The notes under the pieces: model-generated
Told to the model about the DNA's origin: nothing
Databases searched by the model: none
What the model saw: only the letters and a program-made list of their open reading frames with translations
Made by a program: the position numbers and the translations under genes
Part shown: positions 1 through 7,557 of the stretch, piece by piece
Layout: each line of letters begins with the position of its first letter
Position numbering within the stretch: position 1 is the stretch's first letter
Assembly (NCBI RefSeq): GCF_017916365.1
Contig: NZ_JAFMSU010000001.1
Coordinates: 806,001 to 870,000 of the forward strand
Direction of reading: 5' to 3'
Length of the DNA stretch: 64,000 nucleotides
DNA from: Rufibacter roseolus
GTDB taxonomy: Bacteria > Bacteroidota > Bacteroidia > Cytophagales > Hymenobacteraceae

Positions 1-1442
1 AAGAATTCCTGGAGTTAACTCCAAGGGGAACAGAGTTAGAAGGTAATTTCTACCAGAACGAAACTCAGGTGATGCAGGGCTTGGTAGCCGTGTATGATGT
101 AATGCAGTGGGGTAACAGCGGTGGCTATACCATGAAGCAACCCTTGCTTACCGTTGCCTCTGACGAAGCCCACGCGGGGGGAGGCAGTGCCACAGACCAG
201 GTGAGCTGGGTGGCCTGGGATAATTTCACAGTAGATCCTTTCATCAGCCCCTCTACTGGCTTATGGCAAAAGAACTTTACCGGGGTTTATCGGGCTAACC
301 TGATATTAACTAAAATTGAAGAAGCACCTGCGTTAAGTCAAGCTTTTAAAACCAGAGCTATTGCTGAGGCAAAAACTCTGCGCGCTTATTTCTATTTTGA
401 TCTGGTTCGCTTTTTTGGACGGGTTCCGTTGATCACGGGCGCCATTCCTACCAGTGATTTATATTCACAGAAACAAGCTACACCGGCAGAAATCTATGCT
501 CAGATAGAGAAAGACCTGAAGGAAGCCCGTGTTGATTTGCCAAGTTCTGTTCCTGCAACTGAAAAAGGTAGGTTAACGAAATATGCCGCTACTGCCCTCT
601 TAGGCAAAGCCATCATGCACCAGAATGATAATGGCCGTATGGCTGAAGCTGCCGCCCTTTTTAAAGAAGTGAACACGGCAAGCAATTATCAGCTGTTGCA
701 GAACTATGGTGATATCTTCAAACCAGACAACCAATTTAATGCGGAGTCCATCTTAGAGATTCCTCATTCTACTAAAGGTGTTTGGGGTGACTGGGGTTGG
801 GTGAACGGAGGAGAAGGCAACGTAGCCCCTCAGTTTGTTGGCCCAGAAAATTACAATGGACCTTTATATTCTGGAGGTTGGGGTTTTGCTCCTATCTCGT
901 TGGATTTGGTTGCGGCCATGACAAATGCGGACATGACAAGAGATCCGCGTTTTGAACACACTATCATTGATGGTAAAGCTTTGAAAGCACAGGGAGCCTC
1001 TTACAATCCACGGTATCAGAATACTGATTATTTCATTAAGAAATATGCCCCGTATGCAAGTGCTAAGTCTCCTGTAGGTACGCCGGAATTAAACTGGCCA
1101 ATCAATGAGATTGAAATCCGTTTGGCAGATACTTATTTGCTGGAGGCAGAAGCATTGGTTCGCAGTGGCGGAGATGCAACCAGAGCCAAAATGCTTTTAG
1201 ATGCCGTGCGTGCCCGTGTTGGTTTGCCGTCTGTACCGGCTACGTTGGATAACATCTACCGTGAACGTCAACTGGAATTAGCCACTGAAGGGCACCGCTT
1301 CTTTGATTTGGTACGCACCGGTAGAGCAGCCGCTGTTTTGGGGCCACTTGGGTTCAAAGCCAACAGAAACGAGTTTTTGCCTATTCCACAGCAGGAGATT
1401 GATATTACTAACAGTACTATCACGCAAAACCCAGGCTATTAA
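1..1442 (+). CDS. RagB/SusD family outer-membrane nutrient-binding lipoprotein (5' end outside window)
   Basis: SusD-type proteins sit on the cell surface as a lid over a SusC TonB-dependent transporter and bind glycans for import. The reading frame is open from base 3 with no start, so the signal peptide and N-terminus lie upstream of the window; 479 residues are visible. Family hallmarks are clear near the C-terminus: an ERQLELATEGHRFFDLVR block, then FLPIPQQEI and a final NPGY, plus a helical TPR-like stretch with YLLEAEAL. The partner susC should lie just upstream, off the window. The genes that follow (PKD lipoprotein, GH16 enzyme) make beta-glucan such as laminarin the likely ligand; that substrate is inferred from the neighbours only. 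The first internal start (GTG at 69) is not the real start. Confidence 0.95.
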   Translation, partial: EFLELTPRGTELEGNFYQNETQVMQGLVAVYDVMQWGNSGGYTMKQPLLTVASDEAHAGGGSATDQVSWVAWDNFTVDPFISPSTGLWQKNFTGVYRANLILTKIEEAPALSQAFKTRAIAEAKTLRAYFYFDLVRFFGRVPLITGAIPTSDLYSQKQATPAEIYAQIEKDLKEARVDLPSSVPATEKGRLTKYAATALLGKAIMHQNDNGRMAEAAALFKEVNTASNYQLLQNYGDIFKPDNQFNAESILEIPHSTKGVWGDWGWVNGGEGNVAPQFVGPENYNGPLYSGGWGFAPISLDLVAAMTNADMTRDPRFEHTIIDGKALKAQGASYNPRYQNTDYFIKKYAPYASAKSPVGTPELNWPINEIEIRLADTYLLEAEALVRSGGDATRAKMLLDAVRARVGLPSVPATLDNIYRERQLELATEGHRFFDLVRTGRAAAVLGPLGFKANRNEFLPIPQQEIDITNSTITQNPGY

Positions 1443-1463
1443 TTGTATTTAAATATACTAACC

Positions 1464-2909
1464 ATGAAATCAATATTTAAAACATACAAGGTTTGTTTAT
1501 ACCTGGCATTAACACTGTTAGGAGGCTCTTTTACAGCCTGTACCCCTGAGGATTTTGAAGGAGAGTTGGCGGCTGCGCCTACCTCTGAGCAGGTAATGTT
1601 TTCTGCGACACCTACAGCCAGCAATCCCAACATCATAACTTTCAAAAACGAGACCCCCGGGACTCTGAAAGCTATATGGGATTTTGGAAATGGGGCTACA
1701 GGAGTAGGTAACGATGCATCTGGTTCTTATCCGGTGGCAGGTACCTATAATGTGAAGCTTACCGTGTTCACAAGTGGTGGTTTTGCAACCAAAACCCAGG
1801 CGGTAACCATTGCTAGGACGAATGTCTCTATGTTGAATCGGGAAGATTACAACATGTTAACCGGCGGTGCGGCAAATGCTACTGGCAAAACCTGGGTGAT
1901 TGACAAAACGCTGGCTGGGCACATGGGAGTGGGGCCAATTGGGGCAGGTACGCCAGAATGGTGGCAGGCCGGAGCCAATGAGAAAGCATCTGAAGGACTT
2001 TACGACGACGAAATGACGTTTAACCTGAATGGATTCGCTTACACCTACAAAAACAATGGCTCTACTTTCGTGAACGGCTCAAACGGCAGTGGCCTGGGTG
2101 GTGCAAACCAAAGTTCTGACTACACTACGCCTTACACGCCGCCTACTAACATGACCTGGAGTATTGTAGAAGAAGGTGGTAAAAAGTACCTGACCTTCTC
2201 AGGTGGAGGCTTCCTGGGCTATTATACCGGTGCTACCCGCTATGAGATTCTGAAGTTAACCGAAAACGAACTCTATGTAAAAGGCAACGATGCGTCAAAC
2301 GCAGCCAATGCCTGGTGGTTGCGCCTGGTGCCAAAAGGATACACCCGGCCAGTGCAGGAAAAGCCATACAAGATCGAAGACATCAAGGATAACTTTGATG
2401 AACCAGGGAATGTAGTTTGGAAAACCGAAGCGCTGACCCTGAACGAGAGCTACGACAATCCGGCACCGTCTGCAGCATCAGGAAATGCTTCGCCAAAGGT
2501 GGCATTGTACGTGAAACAAGATGGCCAGCCCTTTGAGTTTGCCAACATGTTCGCTGATTTTACCTACAAGTTTGATTTAACAACACGCCACGTATTCAAG
2601 CTGAAAGTATTTATCCCAAGCTATAATGACTTCACCAAAGCTGCTGGTGAGTCTTGGGCAGATCCGCATTTATTGAAGCAAGTTTCAGTAAAACTTCAGG
2701 ATGGTACCTCCGCACAGCCTTGGGGAAATCAAGTTGAGATCAAACAACCGGTAACGCAACTGGATAAATGGGTAGAGTTAACGTTTGATTTTGGTGCAGC
2801 CAATATCATCAGCCGCAAAGACCTGGACCGCATTGTGATTCAGGTGGGTGGAGAAGGTAACTTTATCCCGGGTGTGTTCTTCCTGGATGATTTCAGATTA
2901 GAGAAGTAA
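1464..2909 (+). CDS. PKD-domain surface lipoprotein, probable glycan-binding protein of the locus
   Basis: 481 residues. I chose ATG 1464 because it gives a lipoprotein signal: MKSIFKTYK, a hydrophobic stretch, then a lipobox ending in FTAC at about residue 26. Residues ~50-120 form a PKD-like beta-sandwich (IWDFGNGATGVG, then YNVKLTVFTSGG), and the C-terminal part is beta-rich with aromatic-rich patches (WWLRLVPKG) and ends in FFLDDFRLEK, as in carbohydrate-binding modules. It starts 21 bp after the susD stop, so it is probably co-transcribed. It occupies the place of SusE/SusF-type surface glycan-binding proteins, and binding of the same polysaccharide as SusD is the most likely role. No catalytic motif was recognised. 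Confidence 0.8.
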   Translation: MKSIFKTYKVCLYLALTLLGGSFTACTPEDFEGELAAAPTSEQVMFSATPTASNPNIITFKNETPGTLKAIWDFGNGATGVGNDASGSYPVAGTYNVKLTVFTSGGFATKTQAVTIARTNVSMLNREDYNMLTGGAANATGKTWVIDKTLAGHMGVGPIGAGTPEWWQAGANEKASEGLYDDEMTFNLNGFAYTYKNNGSTFVNGSNGSGLGGANQSSDYTTPYTPPTNMTWSIVEEGGKKYLTFSGGGFLGYYTGATRYEILKLTENELYVKGNDASNAANAWWLRLVPKGYTRPVQEKPYKIEDIKDNFDEPGNVVWKTEALTLNESYDNPAPSAASGNASPKVALYVKQDGQPFEFANMFADFTYKFDLTTRHVFKLKVFIPSYNDFTKAAGESWADPHLLKQVSVKLQDGTSAQPWGNQVEIKQPVTQLDKWVELTFDFGAANIISRKDLDRIVIQVGGEGNFIPGVFFLDDFRLEK

Positions 2910-2930
2910 AATCTTTTTAGAATGCCAGGT

Positions 2931-2957
2931 TCAGTTTCTGCACCTGGCATTTTTTTG
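2931..2957 (+). terminator. Intrinsic terminator after the SusD/PKD pair
   Basis: A 10-bp stem (AATGCCAGGT pairing with ACCTGGCATT, 2931-2940 and 2942-2951 region) is followed by a run of seven T. It separates the susD-PKD unit from the GH16 gene, which may therefore have its own promoter. Confidence 0.8.
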
Positions 2958-3039
2958 TCTTTTTATTTTTGGATGGGTAACATCCTGCGTTTTCTGGTGG
3001 TTGTATATGGAAACTACAATCCCCCAAAGTGAAGTCATT

Positions 3040-3924
3040 ATGTTTATACTTAAAACAAGAAAATTCTTTCAAATGCCTCTTAGTTCAATTGGCTATTTCT
3101 GTTTTGCCTGGGCTATGGCAGCCTGTGGCGGCGAGAAGGATATCCCCAGACCAGTCATCACGCAGCCTACCGGGCCAGTAGACAAGAATTGGAGCTTTGA
3201 AACCACTCCGGTCTGGGCCGATGAGTTTGATTATTCTGGCAAGCCAAACAGTGCTAAATGGGGCTACGATATTGGCGGTAACGGTTGGGGTAACAATGAA
3301 CTGCAGTATTACTCTGATAACATCAGCAATGCCAGTGTAGCCGATGGCAAACTGACCATAACTGCCCGAAAGGAAAGTGTAGGAGGGAAAGAGTACTCCT
3401 CGGCTCGTTTGGTAACCAAAGATAAAGGCGACTGGACTTACGGCCGTTTCGAAATCAAAGCGAAGTTACCCACCGGCAAGGGAACCTGGCCGGCTATCTG
3501 GATGCTGCCAACGGACTGGTCTTACGGGAACTGGCCGAAATCCGGGGAAATTGATATCATGGAGCACGTAGGGTATGACCAGGACCGCGTACACGTAACC
3601 GTTCATACAGAAGCTTATAACCACGGTATTGGAACCCAGAAAGGCGCCAGTAAGGTGGTGCCAAATGCAAGTACCGAATATCACTTATACAGAATTGATT
3701 GGACACCGTTTGCCATACGGGGCTATATTGATAACCAAATGATGTATGAATTTATCAATGAAGGCAAAGGATACGCCGCCTGGCCATTTGATAAACGCTT
3801 CCATTTGCTACTGAATATTGCCGTAGGTGGTAACTGGGGAGGTGCCCAGGGAGTGGATGCATCGGTTTACCCACAGACGATGGAGATAGATTATGTCCGG
3901 GTTTATAAAATGGTGGAAAAATAG
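3040..3924 (+). CDS. Glycoside hydrolase family 16 lipoprotein (laminarinase/beta-glucanase-like)
   Basis: 294 residues from ATG 3040, an endo-acting beta-glucanase of the GH16 fold. The N-terminus is a lipoprotein signal (lipobox AMAAC near residue 29), so the enzyme is probably membrane-anchored. The catalytic signature GEIDIMEHVG is intact: nucleophile E170, assisting D172 and acid/base E175. Other GH16 landmarks are ADEFDY, WGNNELQYY, the aromatic-rich WPAIWMLP and the terminal MEIDYVRVYK. GH16 members with this signature mostly cut beta-1,3- or beta-1,3-1,4-glucans, which fits a laminarin locus; the exact bond is not readable from sequence. In-frame starts exist upstream (TTG 3001, ATG 3007), but they would put about 11-13 polar residues ahead of the signal peptide. 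Confidence 0.92.
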   Translation: MFILKTRKFFQMPLSSIGYFCFAWAMAACGGEKDIPRPVITQPTGPVDKNWSFETTPVWADEFDYSGKPNSAKWGYDIGGNGWGNNELQYYSDNISNASVADGKLTITARKESVGGKEYSSARLVTKDKGDWTYGRFEIKAKLPTGKGTWPAIWMLPTDWSYGNWPKSGEIDIMEHVGYDQDRVHVTVHTEAYNHGIGTQKGASKVVPNASTEYHLYRIDWTPFAIRGYIDNQMMYEFINEGKGYAAWPFDKRFHLLLNIAVGGNWGGAQGVDASVYPQTMEIDYVRVYKMVEK

Positions 3925-3985
3925 ACCTGTGTACAGGAAGCTTTTGTTAGATAGCACAAAAGTTGCCCTGTATTCCTTCATAAAC

Positions 3986-4042
3986 CAATAAATAAGGGGA
4001 CGTTCCTTCTGTTAAAAGAAAGGAACGTCCCCTTATTTATTG
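3986..4042. terminator. Long hairpin, bidirectional terminator between convergent glycanase genes
   Basis: About 23 bp of essentially perfect stem (arms 3986-4008 and 4020-4042) close a 11-nt A-rich loop. It lies about 60 bp past the GH16 stop and faces the convergent gene ending at 4247. Confidence 0.8.
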
Positions 4043-4131
4043 CTGAGTATTCCTTTTCAAACGGCACCGTTTTATGCTCCATTTTGTAAAAACAGGGCTG
4101 AAGCGTAGCACATATATGAAACCTTAGATTC

Positions 4132-4185
4132 AGCCTAAAACAAAACGCCCGCAGGTATCCTCCTGCGGGCGTTTTGTTTTAGGCT
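4132..4185. terminator. Second long hairpin in the same convergent gap
   Basis: Arms 4132-4155 and 4162-4185 are a perfect 24-bp inverted repeat with a 6-nt loop; the G+C-rich core GCCCGCAGG is flanked by A/T-rich ends, so it can act as a terminator in either direction. It runs directly into a copy of the dispersed palindrome at 4176-4213. Confidence 0.8.
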
Positions 4186-4213
4186 GTTTTCATGAAAGTA
4201 CCCTTAAAACAGC
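4176..4213. repeat. Dispersed nested palindrome, copy 1
   Basis: GTTTTAGGCTGTTTTC on the left and CCCTTAAAACAGCG on the right. The left arm is shared with the right arm of the 4132-4185 hairpin. Confidence 0.6.
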
Positions 4214-4246
4214 GGGTTAGATGGGTTTTTCTGGAAGTCTAACTGG

Positions 4247-5575
4247 CTACTTCTTCACAAAGAAAGGGATGTTAGCCGTGGCTACGTTGTTCTTGCCGTC
4301 ATAAGCGTACACGAATAGGCGGTAGGCACCTTCTTTTTCTGGGGCTTTCACTTGAGCCTGTCCTTTGCCTTGGTCTTGCACAATGCCGGGGATTGCACCC
4401 GGGCGGCTTTCAGCGTCGCCGCCTTCTTTGAGGTCTGTGCTTTCAGAGAGGAGTTCCCAGCGGTAGGTGAGCGCATCACGGTCTGGATCCGTTACCTCGG
4501 TCTGGATGAGGTAGCTTTGGTTAGGCTTCAGGTAGATGTTATCAGTGGCTTTTTTGCCGTCAAGGTGTACGTAGGTAAGGTGCGGAGCACGATTTTGGGG
4601 CCATTTCCCTGACCAGAGATGGTGCATCACATCCACAACTTCAGATTCTTCTCCCTGTTCCGTGAAAAGACCATACCAGGTGGGGGTCCTTTCCTGTTTC
4701 TGTCCCCACAGGAAAACATAGGAGCCAAGGCAGCGCTCAGTGTCTTTCCCCATGGTGGCCTCATAGCGGCTGCGGTAAACGGCGGCTTTCTCAGAACTGG
4801 TTTCTTCTACTGAGGCTTTCCAGGGAGTCTGCGGGCCTTCCCAGTGGCCGGTGGGTCCCCATTCGGTGATCATGTAAGCGCCTTCCCAGCCATACTCCCG
4901 GACCCGGCCCGGAATAGAAGGTAAATCACCGTAGGCATTGATGGATAAAAGGTCTATTTCAGGAGCCTGCGCCTTGATGTAGTCTACTTCCTTCTTGTTG
5001 AGGCCCGCCAGCATGGTACTGGCCGGATGGTTAGGGTCTACCTCATGGATCATCTTGGCAATGTCATTCACCGCATCCCACACCTTAGGGTTGGAATAGC
5101 TTAAGTTCAACTCATTCCCGATACCCCATACCAGCAAGGCCGGGTGGTCTTTGTACTTCATGACCTCTTCACGGAGTTTGGCCAGTTGTTTGGCTACGGC
5201 CTCCGCGTTGTTGTAGTCAAACCCGTGCCGCTCGCGCGCCACATCCAACCCCATGGTCACAGTTAAGCCATGCTTGTGGGCCTCATCCAGAATTTGCTGG
5301 GCATTATGGGTGCTCCAGGTCCGGATGGAGTTGCCACCGTAGGCGGCTAGTTGGTCCAGGTAACGGCCGCCGCCCGCTCCTTTGATAAAGTAGGGCTTCC
5401 CTCCGCGGTATAGTTGAAACCGACCGTTCTTTTTCCTTACTTCTACTTTTACAGCCTTCTGCGAAGCCGCAGGAGTTTGGACTGTGGCGGAAGTTGGGGC
5501 GACATTCTGGGCACATGAGAGGGGGAAAGCAGCAACAGAAAGGAAAAGCAGGCTTTTGAAAAGAGGTAGCTTCAC
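4247..5575 (-). CDS. GH2-like TIM-barrel glycosidase lipoprotein
   Basis: 442 residues. The signal MKLPLFKSLLFLSVAAFPLSC is a lipoprotein type. The barrel resembles the catalytic domain of glycoside hydrolase family 2 (clan GH-A, like GH5): GNSIRTWS, VWGIGNELNLSY with the acid/base E155, and ITEWGPTGHWEG with the probable nucleophile E238. The N-terminal jelly-roll and sandwich domains of full GH2 enzymes are missing, so this is a short single-barrel form. Residues ~340-440 look like a C-terminal Ig-like domain (YRLFVYAYDGKNNVATANIPFF). It is convergent with the GH16 gene and probably takes part in the same glucan breakdown. The precise activity is unknown; a transglycosylase or a GH5-type enzyme is possible. 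Confidence 0.8.
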   Translation of the reverse strand: MKLPLFKSLLFLSVAAFPLSCAQNVAPTSATVQTPAASQKAVKVEVRKKNGRFQLYRGGKPYFIKGAGGGRYLDQLAAYGGNSIRTWSTHNAQQILDEAHKHGLTVTMGLDVARERHGFDYNNAEAVAKQLAKLREEVMKYKDHPALLVWGIGNELNLSYSNPKVWDAVNDIAKMIHEVDPNHPASTMLAGLNKKEVDYIKAQAPEIDLLSINAYGDLPSIPGRVREYGWEGAYMITEWGPTGHWEGPQTPWKASVEETSSEKAAVYRSRYEATMGKDTERCLGSYVFLWGQKQERTPTWYGLFTEQGEESEVVDVMHHLWSGKWPQNRAPHLTYVHLDGKKATDNIYLKPNQSYLIQTEVTDPDRDALTYRWELLSESTDLKEGGDAESRPGAIPGIVQDQGKGQAQVKAPEKEGAYRLFVYAYDGKNNVATANIPFFVKK

Positions 5576-5864
5576 GAGAAAAGTATAGTTTTAGCGGCTG
5601 GATATAGCTTGTATGCCTCTAAAATACTTGAAATTTACGTCAATACCCGTAAATGCCTCCCATAAACTTTTACTAAGGAGACAAGCCACGCTAATGCTTT
5701 GCTACCCTCATGATTTGCCCCTGTGAAGCAGAAAGCCGGTTTGCTGCTTTAGCGCCGTTTTAGGAAAAATGCTCTGTAAAAGGAAGGCCTTTTCTCCTGC
5801 AAAGTAAACCACTATTCTATCAGAAACTTAAATTTCTGGTGCCTCCCCACGCAGGTGACATTAC

Positions 5865-6320
5865 TTACAATGCTGTCACCGATAGTTTGGCGGTTTTCTC
5901 AGCCGGGTTGGGGTCTGCCGTGTTGGGGAAAGGCAGAACTTCGGTTAAAATCAGGCGGTAAGTTTTGCTGCCCAGAGTGGCGTTGAGCGTATCCGCGGTG
6001 CGAAAGCCGCGGTTATCTGGCGCCGTGAGCGGGTCTCCCAGGTATAGAACTTTGGTGGTACTGTTGCCCTGGGCATCCTGCAACTGCACATACGTGATGG
6101 CTGATCCCGCTCTTACGCAGTTGGCATTGATGGGGCAGCGGCTCTCGTCTACCTTCTGCAGGTTCAGGGTGAGGTCACCGGCGGCCACGGGCTTTTGCAG
6201 CTTCAGCGTAAGGTTGGCTCCCTGGGTGAAGACGGCTCCCTCGGTAGAGGTCAGGTTTTCTGTTTGGGCGCAGCCCGTGATCAGAAGGCTTACCAATGTG
6301 AAATACCAAGTGCTTTTCAT
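5865..6320 (-). CDS. Small lipoprotein of unknown function with a DESRCP...C motif
   Basis: 151 residues from the ATG at 6320 (MKSTWYFTLVSLLITGC, a clear lipoprotein signal); an upstream in-frame start at 6365 would bury the signal. The mature part is all-beta in appearance, with repeated LTLKLQKPV / LTLNLQKVDES strands and the motif DESRCPINANCVRAG, which carries two Cys likely to form a disulfide. Similar DSRCP....C..AG motifs occur in many short secreted Bacteroidota proteins whose function is not established. It stands alone between two genes on the same strand. No enzyme family recognised. Confidence 0.65.
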   Translation of the reverse strand: MKSTWYFTLVSLLITGCAQTENLTSTEGAVFTQGANLTLKLQKPVAAGDLTLNLQKVDESRCPINANCVRAGSAITYVQLQDAQGNSTTKVLYLGDPLTAPDNRGFRTADTLNATLGSKTYRLILTEVLPFPNTADPNPAEKTAKLSVTAL

Positions 6321-6406
6321 AGGTCTGTTCAATGGGAAAGGCTCCGTTGCCTTATCTATAGACAAGAGCCAAAAACAGGGCCAAAGGTTGCATGGCTTTC
6401 TCCTGG

Positions 6407-7312
6407 TCAGGCAGAGACTGGCACTTCTTTTTTCTTCCCGATGGGCAGGTTGTACAAAATCACCGAGGCGAAGATCACCAGGTAAGCCAATATCTTCTGC
6501 TGGCTCGTGACCTCCCCAAAATACAGGAACGCCATGGTGAAGTTGATGATGGGGTTGAGGTACATGAGCACGCCCACCGTGGCAGATTTCAGTTCCTTAA
6601 GCGCGTACAGGTTCAAAAACAAAGGCAATACTGTGAAAAGCCAGCTTAGCAGCACAATCTGCCCCACAAAATGGCCCGTGATAGGCTGCGCCTCCTGCCC
6701 CACAAACCACGGATAGGTGGGCCCGATGAACGTGAATGCCAGCAGTAATTGCAGCGTGAGTAGCACAATTTTGTCGTAATCCTTGAGCAGACGCTGGGTA
6801 ATGAGGTAGAAGGCGTAAGAGAAGGCAATGAGCAGACTGAACAACAGGTTGTAAATAGAATCTGTACCCACCAGAAGGCAGCTCATAAGGCTCAGTCCCA
6901 CGGAAACCCACTGGTGAACCCGCAGGTGCTCATGCAGAATCAAAAAGCCTAGCGTGGCGGTGAGAATAGGGCAGAGCAGATAGGAGAAAGAGCCCGTCTG
7001 GATGTCTACGTGATTTACCACGTAGATGAAGGCCAGCCAATTGATGGTGAGCAGCGCCCCGCCCAGCAACGTGTACAGAACGAATCTCCGCTTTTCTATT
7101 GGGCCATTTTCCTTGAACCTGGTGAAAGTCTGGCGCCACTGCTCGCGGCGGGTAGTGCCGGAGATGAGCAACAGCGTTAGCACCGAGACCAGGATGCGGA
7201 AGTAAAGGATTTGGCTGCTGGGGAACCCGGATAAAGCTTTAAGCGGAAATGGGATAAATCCCCAAATAAGAAAGGCGCTGACGGCAGCTATGTGATAACG
7301 GTTTAATTTCAC
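6407..7312 (-). CDS. rarD: EamA-family inner-membrane transporter, RarD type
   Basis: About 301 residues, ten predicted membrane helices in two EamA repeats (first with AFLIWGFIPFPLKAL, second with LLFSLLIAFSYAFYLITQRLL and the closing YLNPIINFTMAFLYFGE). The WGFIPFPLK and YLNPI blocks are typical of RarD-like members of the drug/metabolite transporter superfamily; the substrate is unknown. I place the start at GTG 7312. The longer frame from GTG 7333 would begin inside a good -7 promoter element (7333-7340), so it would probably not be in the transcript. It is divergent from the MurF-Alr gene. The name is by similarity. Confidence 0.82.
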   Translation of the reverse strand: MKLNRYHIAAVSAFLIWGFIPFPLKALSGFPSSQILYFRILVSVLTLLLISGTTRREQWRQTFTRFKENGPIEKRRFVLYTLLGGALLTINWLAFIYVVNHVDIQTGSFSYLLCPILTATLGFLILHEHLRVHQWVSVGLSLMSCLLVGTDSIYNLLFSLLIAFSYAFYLITQRLLKDYDKIVLLTLQLLLAFTFIGPTYPWFVGQEAQPITGHFVGQIVLLSWLFTVLPLFLNLYALKELKSATVGVLMYLNPIINFTMAFLYFGEVTSQQKILAYLVIFASVILYNLPIGKKKEVPVSA

Positions 7313-7332
7313 GGTAATTTTTTTCAGGAGCA

Positions 7333-7340
7333 CAAAGGTA
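7333..7340 (-). promoter_or_regulatory. Bacteroidota -7 element for the RarD-like gene
   Basis: Read on the minus strand it is TACCTTTG, a full match to TAnnTTTG. No clear TTTG partner is seen 19-21 bp upstream. Confidence 0.45.
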
Positions 7341-7433
7341 GCCGTTGCCCCGCTTACTGCCTAATAAGCACCTATTTCTGACCAAAAACACCCTTGTGTT
7401 TCGCCAAAAAGAACGTCTGAGCCGGGTTGTTGC

Positions 7434-7471
7434 CGTTTTTGCGCCCTTTTTCAGAAAACGCCCTTAAAATG
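7434..7471. repeat. Dispersed nested palindrome, copy 2
   Basis: CGTTTTTGCGCCCTTTTTC then GAAAACGCCCTTAAAATG. It sits in the divergent gap between the RarD-like gene and murF-alr, just upstream of both promoters. Confidence 0.75.
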
Positions 7472-7508
7472 GATTCTTTGCGCGGCAGGAAGCGGGCGGA
7501 AGAGAGTG

Positions 7509-7538
7509 TTTGGCGGTATTCCTTCTGTTGTATATTTG
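7509..7538 (+). promoter_or_regulatory. Promoter of murF-alr
   Basis: TTTG (7509-7512), 18 bp, TATATTTG (7531-7538): close to the Bacteroidota sigma-A consensus TTTG-N19-21-TAnnTTTG. It fixes the start codon downstream at 7558. Confidence 0.65.
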
Positions 7539-7557
7539 GATAACAGATAACCGCATC

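Noticed and set aside
5747-5780. Possible extra palindrome copy (CGTTTTAGGAAAAATGCTC...)
   Set aside because: Only one half matches; too weak to list.
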